A stretch of 64,000 nucleotides of DNA, from contig NZ_JACOFV010000008.1 of assembly GCF_014284255.1 (NCBI RefSeq), positions 62,001 through 126,000 on the forward strand, given 5' to 3'. Below the pieces are notes generated by a model. That model saw nothing but the letters and a program-made list of their open reading frames with translations. It was not told where the DNA came from and did not search any database. Within the stretch, counting starts at the first letter, position 1. Each line of letters begins with the position of its first letter. Below, one piece after another: positions 9,282 to 17,747 of this stretch. The position numbers and the translations under genes were made by a program. This stretch comes from Cognatundibacterium jejuense (GTDB taxonomy: Bacteria > Pseudomonadota > Gammaproteobacteria > Burkholderiales > Burkholderiaceae_D).

Positions 9282-9820
9282 AATTCTCTTCTTATACACC
9301 AAGTATCGAAGTTTGGAATGACAACGTGCCCACCGTGGTTTGCACATGCCGTACCGTATTCAAATTTGTTAATAAAAAATTATTTTACTTGATTTTTAGA
9401 AACAGTAAGAAGTCTTTTTATGTAAATATTGCAATAATTTTGTGATTAAAATTTCTATTATTTTTGTCAAAAAATTTTATCACGCGATTGGCAACAATCA
9501 ATTTCACACAATGGTCTGCTAGGATCAATCTCTCTGGTAATTTCAGGGGTAATGTTCGTGTCGAATATTAATTCCACCGTCTTTTGATTATCTCCCCGCT
9601 TCTACCTTGGTTAGCGTGTCTAGGACTTGCTAAGTGCAGTGAAGCCCTCAATGCCGGTTTTTCATTGGGCGAAAAATCCAAAATAAGTTTCATCCCCCCT
9701 TTGAAAAACAAGCGCCGCCCCAATTTGTCCCTCGAATAAGAATCGATCGTCGTCAAGACAATCGATTCCGCCTATTGGGCCACAATATCGCCAACAAATT
9801 TCGACCACCTGGAGCGGCCG
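9282..9820. other. Intergenic region with a sharp composition change
   Basis: About 540 bp with no convincing gene. From 9282 to about 9540 it is very AT-rich, then near 9570 the base composition jumps towards the GC-rich style of the next gene. The frame of the following gene stays open upstream of its ATG back to about 9743, with protein-like codons but no start, so that gene may once have been longer. The jump marks a probable junction between separately acquired cargo pieces. Confidence 0.5.
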
Positions 9821-11398
9821 ATGCCTTCCCTTTTGTCTAACAAAGAATTCCGAAAAGCCTTCTTGGTCGACACCATCGCCATCGACTGCAAAGATATTTT
9901 GCTCACACAAAACGGAGTCGACGCGCCGAAGAAATACTCGGGCCCAGGGACGATCATTGCGAGCGCCAGCTCCGGCATTTCGTCGCGCTTCATCTTGTTC
10001 CAACCGTGCGACCCAACCGAAAGCCTCATCGAGCGATTGATAAACATCGAGAAAGTAAAATCCGGTCAGATCTTTCCAGACGACCACTACTACAGCCTGC
10101 ACGCCGTCGAAGCAACGGGCGAGGTATGGACCTGCGATGACGTCAGAGTCGAGGTCGCGCAGCACAGAGAGCACTCCGTCGTCGAATTCAAATGCGATTG
10201 GATAAAGAAGCAGACCTCAGCCGAAGGGCAGAAGGATACCGTCCACATCCTTCTCACGAGCGCAATCGAGTTTCCACCGAATGCTTTTGAGCACCATGAG
10301 GTCAAGAGAGACGGAAGGCTGTTGCACGAGGTCAAGGGCATCGGATCGAGCGGCCAAGCCGCCGGAGCGAAAATACGATACCGGCATCACGAAGCGCCCG
10401 AAGAGTGCTTTGAGCTCATTGCCGAGCCCATCGAAGGTGCCCTGCCACAAGTATTCGCCACCAAGATCATCGAAACCATCAGGTTCATGACCGCAAGCGT
10501 GGTGACATTTTTCGTAAGCGAAACCATTCACGGCGGCGTCCGGACCTTCGAGATCGCGAAGCCGCGAGAATTGAAAAAGGGCCTCTTTCCCGAGCCGCTG
10601 AGGGACCGCCGCGACCTCGCCAAAGATTTTTACCATCTATTGGACTGCTATTTCAAATATTCATTGCAGGACCAGCCGAACGGCGATTTCAGCTTCATCT
10701 CGCAGGCGATGCATCCACTCTACAACTTAGGCGAGGCATCGTTGGATGCGATCGCCCTGTTGATTTGCGTGGCAATCGAGAGCGTCGTCCAGCATGAGTT
10801 CAAGGAATTTGGAAAGCCAAACCCTGCGATGCTCGCAGATTTGCAAGTGATCCAGAGCGCGATCAAGGACCTCGACATCGCGGAAGCCGCTAAGAACCGC
10901 GCCAAGGGCTCGCTCGGCGGCTGGAAAGATAGCCGGATCACGGACAAGCTCTTCGACTTGCGCGACAGAGGCAAGGTCTCGGACAACGATATCACCAATT
11001 GGAAAAACCTGCGCAACAAGGCGGCCCATGGAAACCTGCATGGCTCGAACAAGAGTTACCAGGAACTACTCGATGGCGTCTACAAAGCGTCCACCTTCTT
11101 GCACAAGCTGGTGTTTCTCGCCATTGGATACAAGGGCAAGTTCACAGATTATTCGACTCACGGTTGGCCCGAAAAAGATTTCGGAATTGCGCTGCAAGAT
11201 CCCCTTCCCGCGGAAGTTCCTGTTGCGAGTCCCGACACAACGCTCCCGACCCCGCCTCCTTCGCAGAGAGATGGGCTTTTCCGACGAATTGCGAACCGCC
11301 TTCGGAATTTGTGGAGGCGAGTCTTGGAAGGTTTGTCGGGCCTACTTATCGCCCATCGTTATGCTGTCGACCTTCTTTCGAAGAGCAGCGACGGGTAA
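9821..11398 (+). CDS. Large HEPN-domain protein (ApeA-like), candidate defence RNase
   Basis: A 525-residue protein. The C-terminal half has the HEPN ribonuclease signature Rx4H in LRNKAAHGN (Arg398, His403), followed about 40 residues later by the IGYKGKFTDYSTHGWP tail typical of ApeA-like HEPN proteins. The first ~290 residues form an uncharacterised domain that may sense a trigger. HEPN proteins of this kind are mostly toxins or abortive-infection effectors acting on RNA. The gene is much richer in GC than its neighbours, which suggests separate origin. ATG 9821 follows a GGAG site; the in-frame upstream extension leaves the true start uncertain. It appears to stand alone with no partner on its strand. 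Confidence 0.72.
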   Translation: MPSLLSNKEFRKAFLVDTIAIDCKDILLTQNGVDAPKKYSGPGTIIASASSGISSRFILFQPCDPTESLIERLINIEKVKSGQIFPDDHYYSLHAVEATGEVWTCDDVRVEVAQHREHSVVEFKCDWIKKQTSAEGQKDTVHILLTSAIEFPPNAFEHHEVKRDGRLLHEVKGIGSSGQAAGAKIRYRHHEAPEECFELIAEPIEGALPQVFATKIIETIRFMTASVVTFFVSETIHGGVRTFEIAKPRELKKGLFPEPLRDRRDLAKDFYHLLDCYFKYSLQDQPNGDFSFISQAMHPLYNLGEASLDAIALLICVAIESVVQHEFKEFGKPNPAMLADLQVIQSAIKDLDIAEAAKNRAKGSLGGWKDSRITDKLFDLRDRGKVSDNDITNWKNLRNKAAHGNLHGSNKSYQELLDGVYKASTFLHKLVFLAIGYKGKFTDYSTHGWPEKDFGIALQDPLPAEVPVASPDTTLPTPPPSQRDGLFRRIANRLRNLWRRVLEGLSGLLIAHRYAVDLLSKSSDG

Positions 11399-11802
11399 TT
11401 CGGAGAACCAACTTTTACGGTTGTGGCCGGATTTGCTTTCAAGGATCTTCGCTACCAAATCATCCGCCCCCACTAGGCTCGGGCCAAGCTCCGTGAGCCC
11501 TCCAGCAGCTTTTATAGCTTCCCGGCGATGCGAACTCTCGGACGGGCTCCGCCCTCCCTCGGATCTCCCCGACCGTTTTCGCCCTCACGCACAGCGAACT
11601 GAGCTAGCTAGCAAAGTTTGATGTTCAAATCGACGTTTATGATGTAATGATAGTAGAAGTCAGGGCGGTCTCTTACACGATAAACTCAGAGGACTCGTTT
11701 GAATCCGTCGGCGAAAGCAGTCATTGAAAATAATGAAGATCAATATTTGATTAAAACCAGGCAGGCGCACTGTTTGGATTTAGCACAGAGGGAGTATATG
11801 AA
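11399..11802. other. Intergenic region after the HEPN gene
   Basis: About 400 bp. The GC-rich style continues to about 11,620 and then reverts to AT-rich. Other open frames here only overlap the HEPN gene end and show no protein-like features. The last 100 bp should contain the promoter of the next gene; its ribosome-binding site GAGGGAG is clear. Confidence 0.45.
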
Positions 11803-12837
11803 ATGGCGATGCCAGCATTGGATGCAGAAAAATTAAAGGAAAACGCACTGACATCAATTCGTCTTGGAATTGAAGATTTTCAGCGCAGCCGCCTTGCACC
11901 GGAACAAAACGGCGACCCTGCTCGCGCTCTATCAGCCATACGCAATTTATTTGCGGGTGTTTTACTTTTATTTAAATACAAGATTGCCACGTCAGTCGAT
12001 GATCCGGAGGATGCCACCACCCTCATCTTTAACCCGCCCGAGGTGTTACCCCAATCTGATGGAAATGGCGGAGTTGAATGGCAGCCCGTAGGAAAGTTCA
12101 AACGCACAACCATTGATGTGGCAACGATAAAAAAACGCTTCGAAGGTTTCGCCATTGAAATGGATTGGGCCACGATCGACAAACTGCAAGAATGCCGCAA
12201 CCATCTGGAACACTTGCATCCAGCGAATACGCTTGGTGAGGTTGCAGACTTTGTTGCCGAGCTTTTTCCGATATTGCGTGATTTTGTTCAGACACAGATG
12301 AACGAACAACCTGCGGAACTGTTGGGTGCAGCATGGTTGATCATGCTTGAGCATCACACATTCTTTATGGATACCAAAGTGGAGTGTGTCACCGCCTGGA
12401 AAGAGGCTGGCGTACCTGATCTGATGCAGCACTGGCTTGATGAATGCCAATGTGAGGATTGTAGTTCGTCGCTGCTACGCCCTCATGCTGAAGATATAGA
12501 AAACGGTATAAGTGTTGAAGGGCACGATGACGCGTTCAGGTACGTCTGCGTCGCCTGCAGCCATTCCGATCTCATCGGGCCATTGATGATTAAGAATCTC
12601 GATGACGCCTATGACTACGATCCTCGTGATGGTGAAGAACCTGGTATCGAGACCTGCAATGAATGCGAGCGCGATACGTTCATTATTGGCGAGCAACACT
12701 GTTTATGGTGCGAAGCAGAACTTGTTTACACGGAATGTGACCTCTGCGGAGAGGCACTCCGACAGGATGACCAGTTTAATGATGGACTTTGCGGATACCA
12801 TCATCATGTGCACGAAAAGATGATGCGCGATGATTGA
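11803..12837 (+). CDS. HEPN-like protein with C-terminal zinc ribbons
   Basis: A 344-residue protein. The N-terminal ~190 residues are helical and contain Rx4H in ECRNHLEHLH (Arg132, His137), the arrangement of HEPN ribonucleases. The C-terminal ~140 residues hold several Cys pairs: CQCEDC, CVAC, CNEC, CLWC, CDLC, and a final CGYHHH. Together they would form two or three zinc ribbons, possibly for RNA or protein binding. I do not recognise a named family. The start follows GAGGGAG; a second ATG lies two codons in. The gene stands alone on its strand. A role as an RNA-targeting defence or toxin protein is inferred from the motif and the neighbourhood. Confidence 0.65.
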   Translation: MAMPALDAEKLKENALTSIRLGIEDFQRSRLAPEQNGDPARALSAIRNLFAGVLLLFKYKIATSVDDPEDATTLIFNPPEVLPQSDGNGGVEWQPVGKFKRTTIDVATIKKRFEGFAIEMDWATIDKLQECRNHLEHLHPANTLGEVADFVAELFPILRDFVQTQMNEQPAELLGAAWLIMLEHHTFFMDTKVECVTAWKEAGVPDLMQHWLDECQCEDCSSSLLRPHAEDIENGISVEGHDDAFRYVCVACSHSDLIGPLMIKNLDDAYDYDPRDGEEPGIETCNECERDTFIIGEQHCLWCEAELVYTECDLCGEALRQDDQFNDGLCGYHHHVHEKMMRDD

Positions 12838-12914
12838 CCGTCAGACACGATGAGTCATCAGTCTATCTGTTGTTCGTCGTCATTTTTTTAATTACAAACA
12901 ATGAAGGTAATAAC

Positions 12915-13373
12915 CTATATTGGTCGTGAGGATATTGAAAGACAATTCCTCAATCGCCCTTCGGCTTGTTCGTCGAAGCCTGTCGGGGAATTGGTTTTAA
13001 TTAGATTTTTTAGAAACGGTTTAAAAAGATAAGGTTTATCATCAATCGCCAGCCAGTTTATCCAAGGCCGACAAGACTTTCTCAACCAACCTTCAATTTC
13101 AGCATGCCGCTGATACCCGATGGTATCCATAATCTCTGGAATTTCTCTCCATGCTGGTGTAGTACCTATGATCCTGTCAGCGATATCTTCTGAGAAGAAT
13201 GCTTTAAGTTCTATAAGTGAGCGTTTGTCTCTCCATGTACTAGAAATAACAATCTGTACTTCAGGGAAATCTCTTAAAACATTTTCCAATCGAGGAAGAC
13301 AGGAGAATAGCTGTGCCTCTTCATAGCAGGGTTCTGGATGCAAAACGCCATCAAAATCTAAAAACAAGATCAT
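12915..13373 (-). CDS. HAD-like hydrolase domain protein
   Basis: A 152-residue protein beginning MILFLDFDGVLHP, where DFDG is the HAD nucleophile motif (DxD). The segment VISSTWRDKRSL is the motif II region, and the LAIDDKPYLF segment near the C-terminus supplies the acidic motif IV. This compact form resembles the HAD domain found in RNA-repair and nucleic-acid-processing proteins. It is usually of unknown substrate. ATG 13373 is preferred to a TTG at 13388 because of an AGG site 8 bp before it. It is convergent with the HEPN-zinc gene, 77 bp away. Confidence 0.75.
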   Translation of the reverse strand: MILFLDFDGVLHPEPCYEEAQLFSCLPRLENVLRDFPEVQIVISSTWRDKRSLIELKAFFSEDIADRIIGTTPAWREIPEIMDTIGYQRHAEIEGWLRKSCRPWINWLAIDDKPYLFKPFLKNLIKTNSPTGFDEQAEGRLRNCLSISSRPI

Positions 13374-13886
13374 TTTTTTAACCTGCAAAAATTAGGTTAA
13401 GTAAATTAAAAAACTCCATATCAATACACACTTGAATGGTGCTTTATTAGTTAACCACAGACACACTCGTCATAAATAACTTAAGTAGGAGAACTGAAAG
13501 ATACTATTTGCTTTGTTTGTGATTCATGCAAATAAACACGGATAATTCACTCGTTTGCCGTTAGCAATACGTAAATTTCAATGGTACATCACAATGAAGC
13601 AGCCTTTATAGAAGTCATCGCACGACTACGAGAGCACGATGAAGAAAATTGGTATATATATTTGCATAAAAAGCATGTAAATATGAAAATTTAGCTGCTA
13701 ATTTAAAGTATAATTTTTTCTTAACAAAAGATCTTAGCCAAATCATTTTTCGAGACACTCGTTAAAAACCTTAATAAAATACGTCCGCTTCTTACCTTAG
13801 ATCTTAAATATTCGAAAAATAATGATATTTTTTTTTGATTGTTATTTAAAAAGCAAACGCCCATCAAAATTGGTGAGCGTCTAAAT
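13374..13886. other. Intergenic region upstream of the PRTase operon
   Basis: About 510 bp, very AT-rich. It holds one short open frame (13581-13694, ATG start, 37 residues, MVHHNEAAFIEVIARLREHD then EENWYIYLHKKHVNMKI) that may be a gene remnant or a small peptide gene; it has no clear ribosome-binding site. The remainder presumably carries divergent promoters for the HAD gene and the three-gene operon. Confidence 0.4.
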
Positions 13887-14804
13887 ATGTCTTTTGAAGT
13901 TCCTACTGATTCACGATCAGAATATTACAACTCAGTATGTAGAAAAACTGAGTTATTAATAAAGAACAATATTCTTGTCGGAATAAAACATTTCCAGCTA
14001 AGAGCGTGGCTCAACAATTTTGAGAGTACGCGCGAACAATATTTAGCGGCTCATTTGCTTGACGCAATGATTTACCGCTCTGACGATATGCTCAAAAGTA
14101 TGTTGAGACATTTGCTGGAAATGGAACTTCCAGCAGCATTGGAGGAGTGTGGTTACGACACATCATCTTCAATGAGAAATTTTCTCGATTCACTATCCAG
14201 TGCATCTGATAATGGCTCGATCAAATTCGTCGCTTTAGACGGAGAATTTGATCGAGTACCAGGTAAGTCTGGTGCTGCAATAATCCGAGATTTACGTGAC
14301 TCTGGATTGGTTAACAAAATTAAGACAGTTAGACCAGAAAATGTTGTCACGCTCCCAGATAAAATTAAATATTTAGTGATGATCGACGATTTCGTTGGAA
14401 CAGGTTCACAATTCGAAAAATTTGCCAATCATTATGATATTGAATCTTGGGCTAAAAAATTCAAGCTCATTTATCTCTCTTATATGGCTTACGAGGACGG
14501 ACTCAAATCAATAAAAGACAAATTTCCATATATAACGCTTCGTTGCGGCGAATTATTATCAACAGCAAATAATTTTTTTGCCGCTTCAAAAATCGATAGC
14601 AATTTGTGGGGACGTGACTCCTATAACAGCGTTGACGACGTAAAAAAGTTTTATGACGGAGTATTAAAGAAAAAAGGAATTTCCGATACGGTCAAATTAT
14701 TTGACCTAGGTTTAACAGTAGTAACTTCGATGTCAGTCCCAAACAATACACTTAAAGCTTACTGGAGTGACAAAGGTCAATGGTCTCCCATAAGGAGTAG
14801 ATAA
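13887..14804 (+). CDS. Phosphoribosyltransferase-like protein, first gene of a three-gene putative defence operon
   Basis: A 305-residue protein with a recognisable PRPP-binding loop, LVMIDDFVGTGS (about residues 163-174). It has the two adjacent acidic residues and the GTG turn of type I phosphoribosyltransferases. It resembles the PRTase-CE group, described as effectors of bacterial conflict systems rather than nucleotide salvage enzymes. ATG 13887 is chosen because GGTGAG lies 8 bp upstream; a TTG at 13839 would add 16 residues. The stop abuts the ATPase start behind an AAGGAG site, so all three genes are co-expressed. A nucleotide-modifying or nucleotide-depleting effector role is inferred. 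Confidence 0.72.
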   Translation: MSFEVPTDSRSEYYNSVCRKTELLIKNNILVGIKHFQLRAWLNNFESTREQYLAAHLLDAMIYRSDDMLKSMLRHLLEMELPAALEECGYDTSSSMRNFLDSLSSASDNGSIKFVALDGEFDRVPGKSGAAIIRDLRDSGLVNKIKTVRPENVVTLPDKIKYLVMIDDFVGTGSQFEKFANHYDIESWAKKFKLIYLSYMAYEDGLKSIKDKFPYITLRCGELLSTANNFFAASKIDSNLWGRDSYNSVDDVKKFYDGVLKKKGISDTVKLFDLGLTVVTSMSVPNNTLKAYWSDKGQWSPIRSR

Positions 14805-16811
14805 ATGAAAAACCAGCACTATTCAGAAGCTTTTTTAAAAAACAGAGCTGAGCTACTTCCGGATGATGTTTGGGGGCAGTTTGTTGTCCCTCATTTCATT
14901 GGTAGTTCCCCGGTTCTAAAAGAAAAAAAAGCGGTCAAGATCGAGGGTGGACGTGGGTGTGGTAAAACAATGTTAATGCGGTATCTATGCCATTCGACCA
15001 CCTTTAGTCGTAAAAGGAAATTAATTCCTGACAGTGCTTTAGAGTTCATTGGCTTATATTGGAAACCAGATATTCGTTTTTGTAAGCTTCTTAAAAGTGC
15101 TTGGCTCGGAGACGAGGCGGATGTAGCTTTCGCTCATTACTTCACCATCAGCGTTCTGGAGGCATTATGTGATTGTGTCGAAAGTATGGCCATGGCTGAT
15201 TTTGAGAGCGGCATCCTAGACTTGCGGAAAGTTGCCCTGCCAAATACGCTGCGTTCATATTTTCCAAAAGATATTTTGACGTTTGATTTGCTACGTAACC
15301 ATATTAAGAGTGAACGGAGTGCTCTAGATCTTTGGGTGCAAAATCCTAAACTAGAAAGACCACTAATGTTCGGATTTAAGGATGTTTTAAATAATATTCT
15401 TGAAGTATTTTTGAATGCGGACAAGCGATTAAAAGACAGTTTTTATCGAATTTTTGTAGATGAATTTGAAAATTTACAACCGTCTCAGCAGCGTATTATT
15501 AACGACTATATCAAACAACCTCAAACACTATTTTGCGTTAGTTTCTCTGTTCGCTCGCATGCAATTTCTGAGTTTTTTACTAGTACTGACGAACAACTTA
15601 TAGATCCTCATGATTACCGAACTATAAATATCGAAGAACAACTTTTGAAGGGTGGTCGAAAGAATTTCGAATTACTTGCAGCTGAAGTTGTTTTACTCAG
15701 ACTCAGTAATGAAGGCTTCGATATTCAGTTTCCGAACTTTAAAAGAGAATTTTTATTTGACCCAAGATTTCTGCCAGAAAGAAATGAAGATCTATATAAA
15801 TCAGCGGTATTAAATCGTGTAAAGGAAATTTTTCCTCAAACATCTGTTAGCGAGATTGCTTCCCACGCTTGTAACGATCCGGCGCTAAAAAATCGGTTAG
15901 AGAAAACAATTAAATTAGCCTTGAAACAAAGGGGTATTCATGACATCACGACCGATATATTTTTCGACAAAGTTCATCCAACTGTCAGTATTGTAGCGGC
16001 ATCTGTTCTACATCGTGGTAAGTTGAAGACCAGTTACATCCTTGAGCAGCTGGAGTTGTCCATTAGTAGTCCTGAAAGAAGCGAATTTACAAAAAGAGAC
16101 GGTGGTTGGGTAGAAAACACGCTGCATGGATCAATCCTGTACTTGTACAAAGGTTTACCCAATAGAGAAAATCTACTTTATAGCGGATTTGGTCGTTACT
16201 GCGGGATGACTCGTCCTAATCTGCGATATTTCCAGGAGCTCTGTCATCAGGCTTTTTTAGAGTCAGAGCTACGTAAGGACAGCTTAGTACCAATGGTTGT
16301 GTCCCCTGAAATTCAGGCTTTTGCGGCAAAGCAAGTAAGTACAAAATTATTAAATGAAGTAGAGAGAGCTGGTGCAAACGGCAAAAATTTACACAAATTG
16401 ATTATGCGACTTGGGCATCTTTTCGAGGCTGCTCAGCGCAGGCCAAGTCAGGGAGAGTCGGAAGTAAACCATTTTTCAATTGATGACGCTGGTAGCATAG
16501 GTTTAAAGAATGAAGTGAGCTTATTACTTAAAGATGCACTTATGTGGTCTGTTTTATACCGCACAGACGACACTAAAAATAAGGTTGATTACGATATCGT
16601 ACAAAATGACTATGTTCCAAATCCTATTTATGCACCCTACTTTGGCATTAGCTATCGTAAAAAACGTAAATTGGCGCTTACTGCAGTTGAGATAAATACC
16701 ATCTTTCTTGGAACTGGTATGGAATATCAGAACTTACTCAGGTCTTATACTGAAAAATGGGAGATAAATTCTGAAAACGATTCACGCAAAAATTACGACC
16801 TATTTACATGA
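14805..16811 (+). CDS. AAA/STAND-like ATPase, second gene of the PRTase operon
   Basis: A 668-residue protein. Walker A is GGRGCGKT at residues 48-55 and Walker B is RIFVDEFENL around residues 216-223, followed by CVSFSVRSH, a sensor-like strand. The layout agrees with the ORC-CDC6-like ATPases often found beside PRTase-CE genes. The C-terminal ~400 residues are helical with no recognised domain and may sense infection. It starts one base after the PRTase stop and overlaps the third gene by ATGA. The likely role is a nucleotide-dependent switch that senses a trigger and controls the PRTase. Confidence 0.72.
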   Translation: MKNQHYSEAFLKNRAELLPDDVWGQFVVPHFIGSSPVLKEKKAVKIEGGRGCGKTMLMRYLCHSTTFSRKRKLIPDSALEFIGLYWKPDIRFCKLLKSAWLGDEADVAFAHYFTISVLEALCDCVESMAMADFESGILDLRKVALPNTLRSYFPKDILTFDLLRNHIKSERSALDLWVQNPKLERPLMFGFKDVLNNILEVFLNADKRLKDSFYRIFVDEFENLQPSQQRIINDYIKQPQTLFCVSFSVRSHAISEFFTSTDEQLIDPHDYRTINIEEQLLKGGRKNFELLAAEVVLLRLSNEGFDIQFPNFKREFLFDPRFLPERNEDLYKSAVLNRVKEIFPQTSVSEIASHACNDPALKNRLEKTIKLALKQRGIHDITTDIFFDKVHPTVSIVAASVLHRGKLKTSYILEQLELSISSPERSEFTKRDGGWVENTLHGSILYLYKGLPNRENLLYSGFGRYCGMTRPNLRYFQELCHQAFLESELRKDSLVPMVVSPEIQAFAAKQVSTKLLNEVERAGANGKNLHKLIMRLGHLFEAAQRRPSQGESEVNHFSIDDAGSIGLKNEVSLLLKDALMWSVLYRTDDTKNKVDYDIVQNDYVPNPIYAPYFGISYRKKRKLALTAVEINTIFLGTGMEYQNLLRSYTEKWEINSENDSRKNYDLFT

Positions 16812-17740
16812 TTGAATTCCAAATGCAGTCCACTTATGTGCGTGATAGATGCGGTGATCTTTTCGACGTCGCTTTTATTGCTGAACCACTTGATCAAAGA
16901 GGGGAGTTCACAATTGAGGAAGCCAAATACTTAGCAAGGAAAACATGCAAAATTTCCTACGATCCTAAAACGTTTATACTCAATATTGATGATCTTACTG
17001 TTCGCCCAAACCAACTTGAAAAAGTTGTCGCAACTTATCCTGCTCTAAACGTCCTCCTCGACGCAACGACTTTAGATTTTCCTGACATTCTCTTAATTAT
17101 CAGGGCATATGTTTCACAACGAAAAAAAGTTTGCTTTTCCTTTTTATACGCTGAACCTGAAGAATATCAGACTAAGCCCTCTGAAGATGAAAACGATGCC
17201 CCACATTTTGTGCTCAGCGATTCATTCGAGGCGGAACATCACCCTATACCTGGTTTCACGCCTTTAAATCGCGGTAATAAAAGTCAAGCATGGATTACTG
17301 TTTTTCTCGGTTTTGAGGGACGTCGATTGAGAAATCTAATTGCTGATGCAGAAGCAGAAGATAGGAAACACTACAACCTCGTATTTGGAGTTCCTCCATA
17401 CCGAACTGTCTGGGAGAACCACTCTTTGATTGAGAATTGCCACGTTTTAGACGATATTGGCCGCGATGATATCCTCTACGCAGGTGCGAACAACCCATTT
17501 TCATGTTTTAACATCATTCAAAAACTTTACGAAGCAACTAGGAATCCCAGCGTTGTTTTTGAACTATCTCCTCTTGGAACTAAGCCGGCTGCTATTGCTT
17601 GTGCTGTGTTTGCAGGTTGCCACAGAGAAGTTGGCATCCGTTACGACTACCCCAAAAGATCTTCCGGACGCACCAAAGGAGTAGGGAAAGTGCATCTCTT
17701 TGTTGTTCAAGCCGACGGTGCTGAACTTGGCGAATATTAA
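16808..17740 (+). CDS. Unrecognised third protein of the PRTase operon
   Basis: A 310-residue protein overlapping the ATPase gene by 4 bp, so it is translated with it. No transmembrane segment or signal peptide. The pattern of hydrophobic strands (AWITVFLGFEGRRLRNLI, HYNLVFGVPPYRTVW, PSVVFELSPLGTKPAAIACA) suggests an alpha/beta Rossmann-like fold. Near the C-terminus is a basic, polar stretch (YDYPKRSSGRTKGVGKVH). I do not recognise a family. It could be a nucleotide-binding sensor, an enzyme acting on the PRTase product or a structural partner. The gene ends 7 bp from the convergent methyltransferase gene. Confidence 0.7.
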   Translation: MIEFQMQSTYVRDRCGDLFDVAFIAEPLDQRGEFTIEEAKYLARKTCKISYDPKTFILNIDDLTVRPNQLEKVVATYPALNVLLDATTLDFPDILLIIRAYVSQRKKVCFSFLYAEPEEYQTKPSEDENDAPHFVLSDSFEAEHHPIPGFTPLNRGNKSQAWITVFLGFEGRRLRNLIADAEAEDRKHYNLVFGVPPYRTVWENHSLIENCHVLDDIGRDDILYAGANNPFSCFNIIQKLYEATRNPSVVFELSPLGTKPAAIACAVFAGCHREVGIRYDYPKRSSGRTKGVGKVHLFVVQADGAELGEY

Positions 17741-17747
17741 GTTAAAT

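Noticed and set aside
9662-10174. Minus-strand open frame of 170 codons opposite the HEPN gene
   Set aside because: It lies antisense to a well supported gene in GC-rich DNA where long spurious frames are expected; no domain or ribosome-binding site.
10999-11621. Alternative plus-strand frames overlapping the HEPN gene end
   Set aside because: Composition is arginine/serine/proline-rich as in shifted frames of GC-rich coding sequence, with no recognisable domain.
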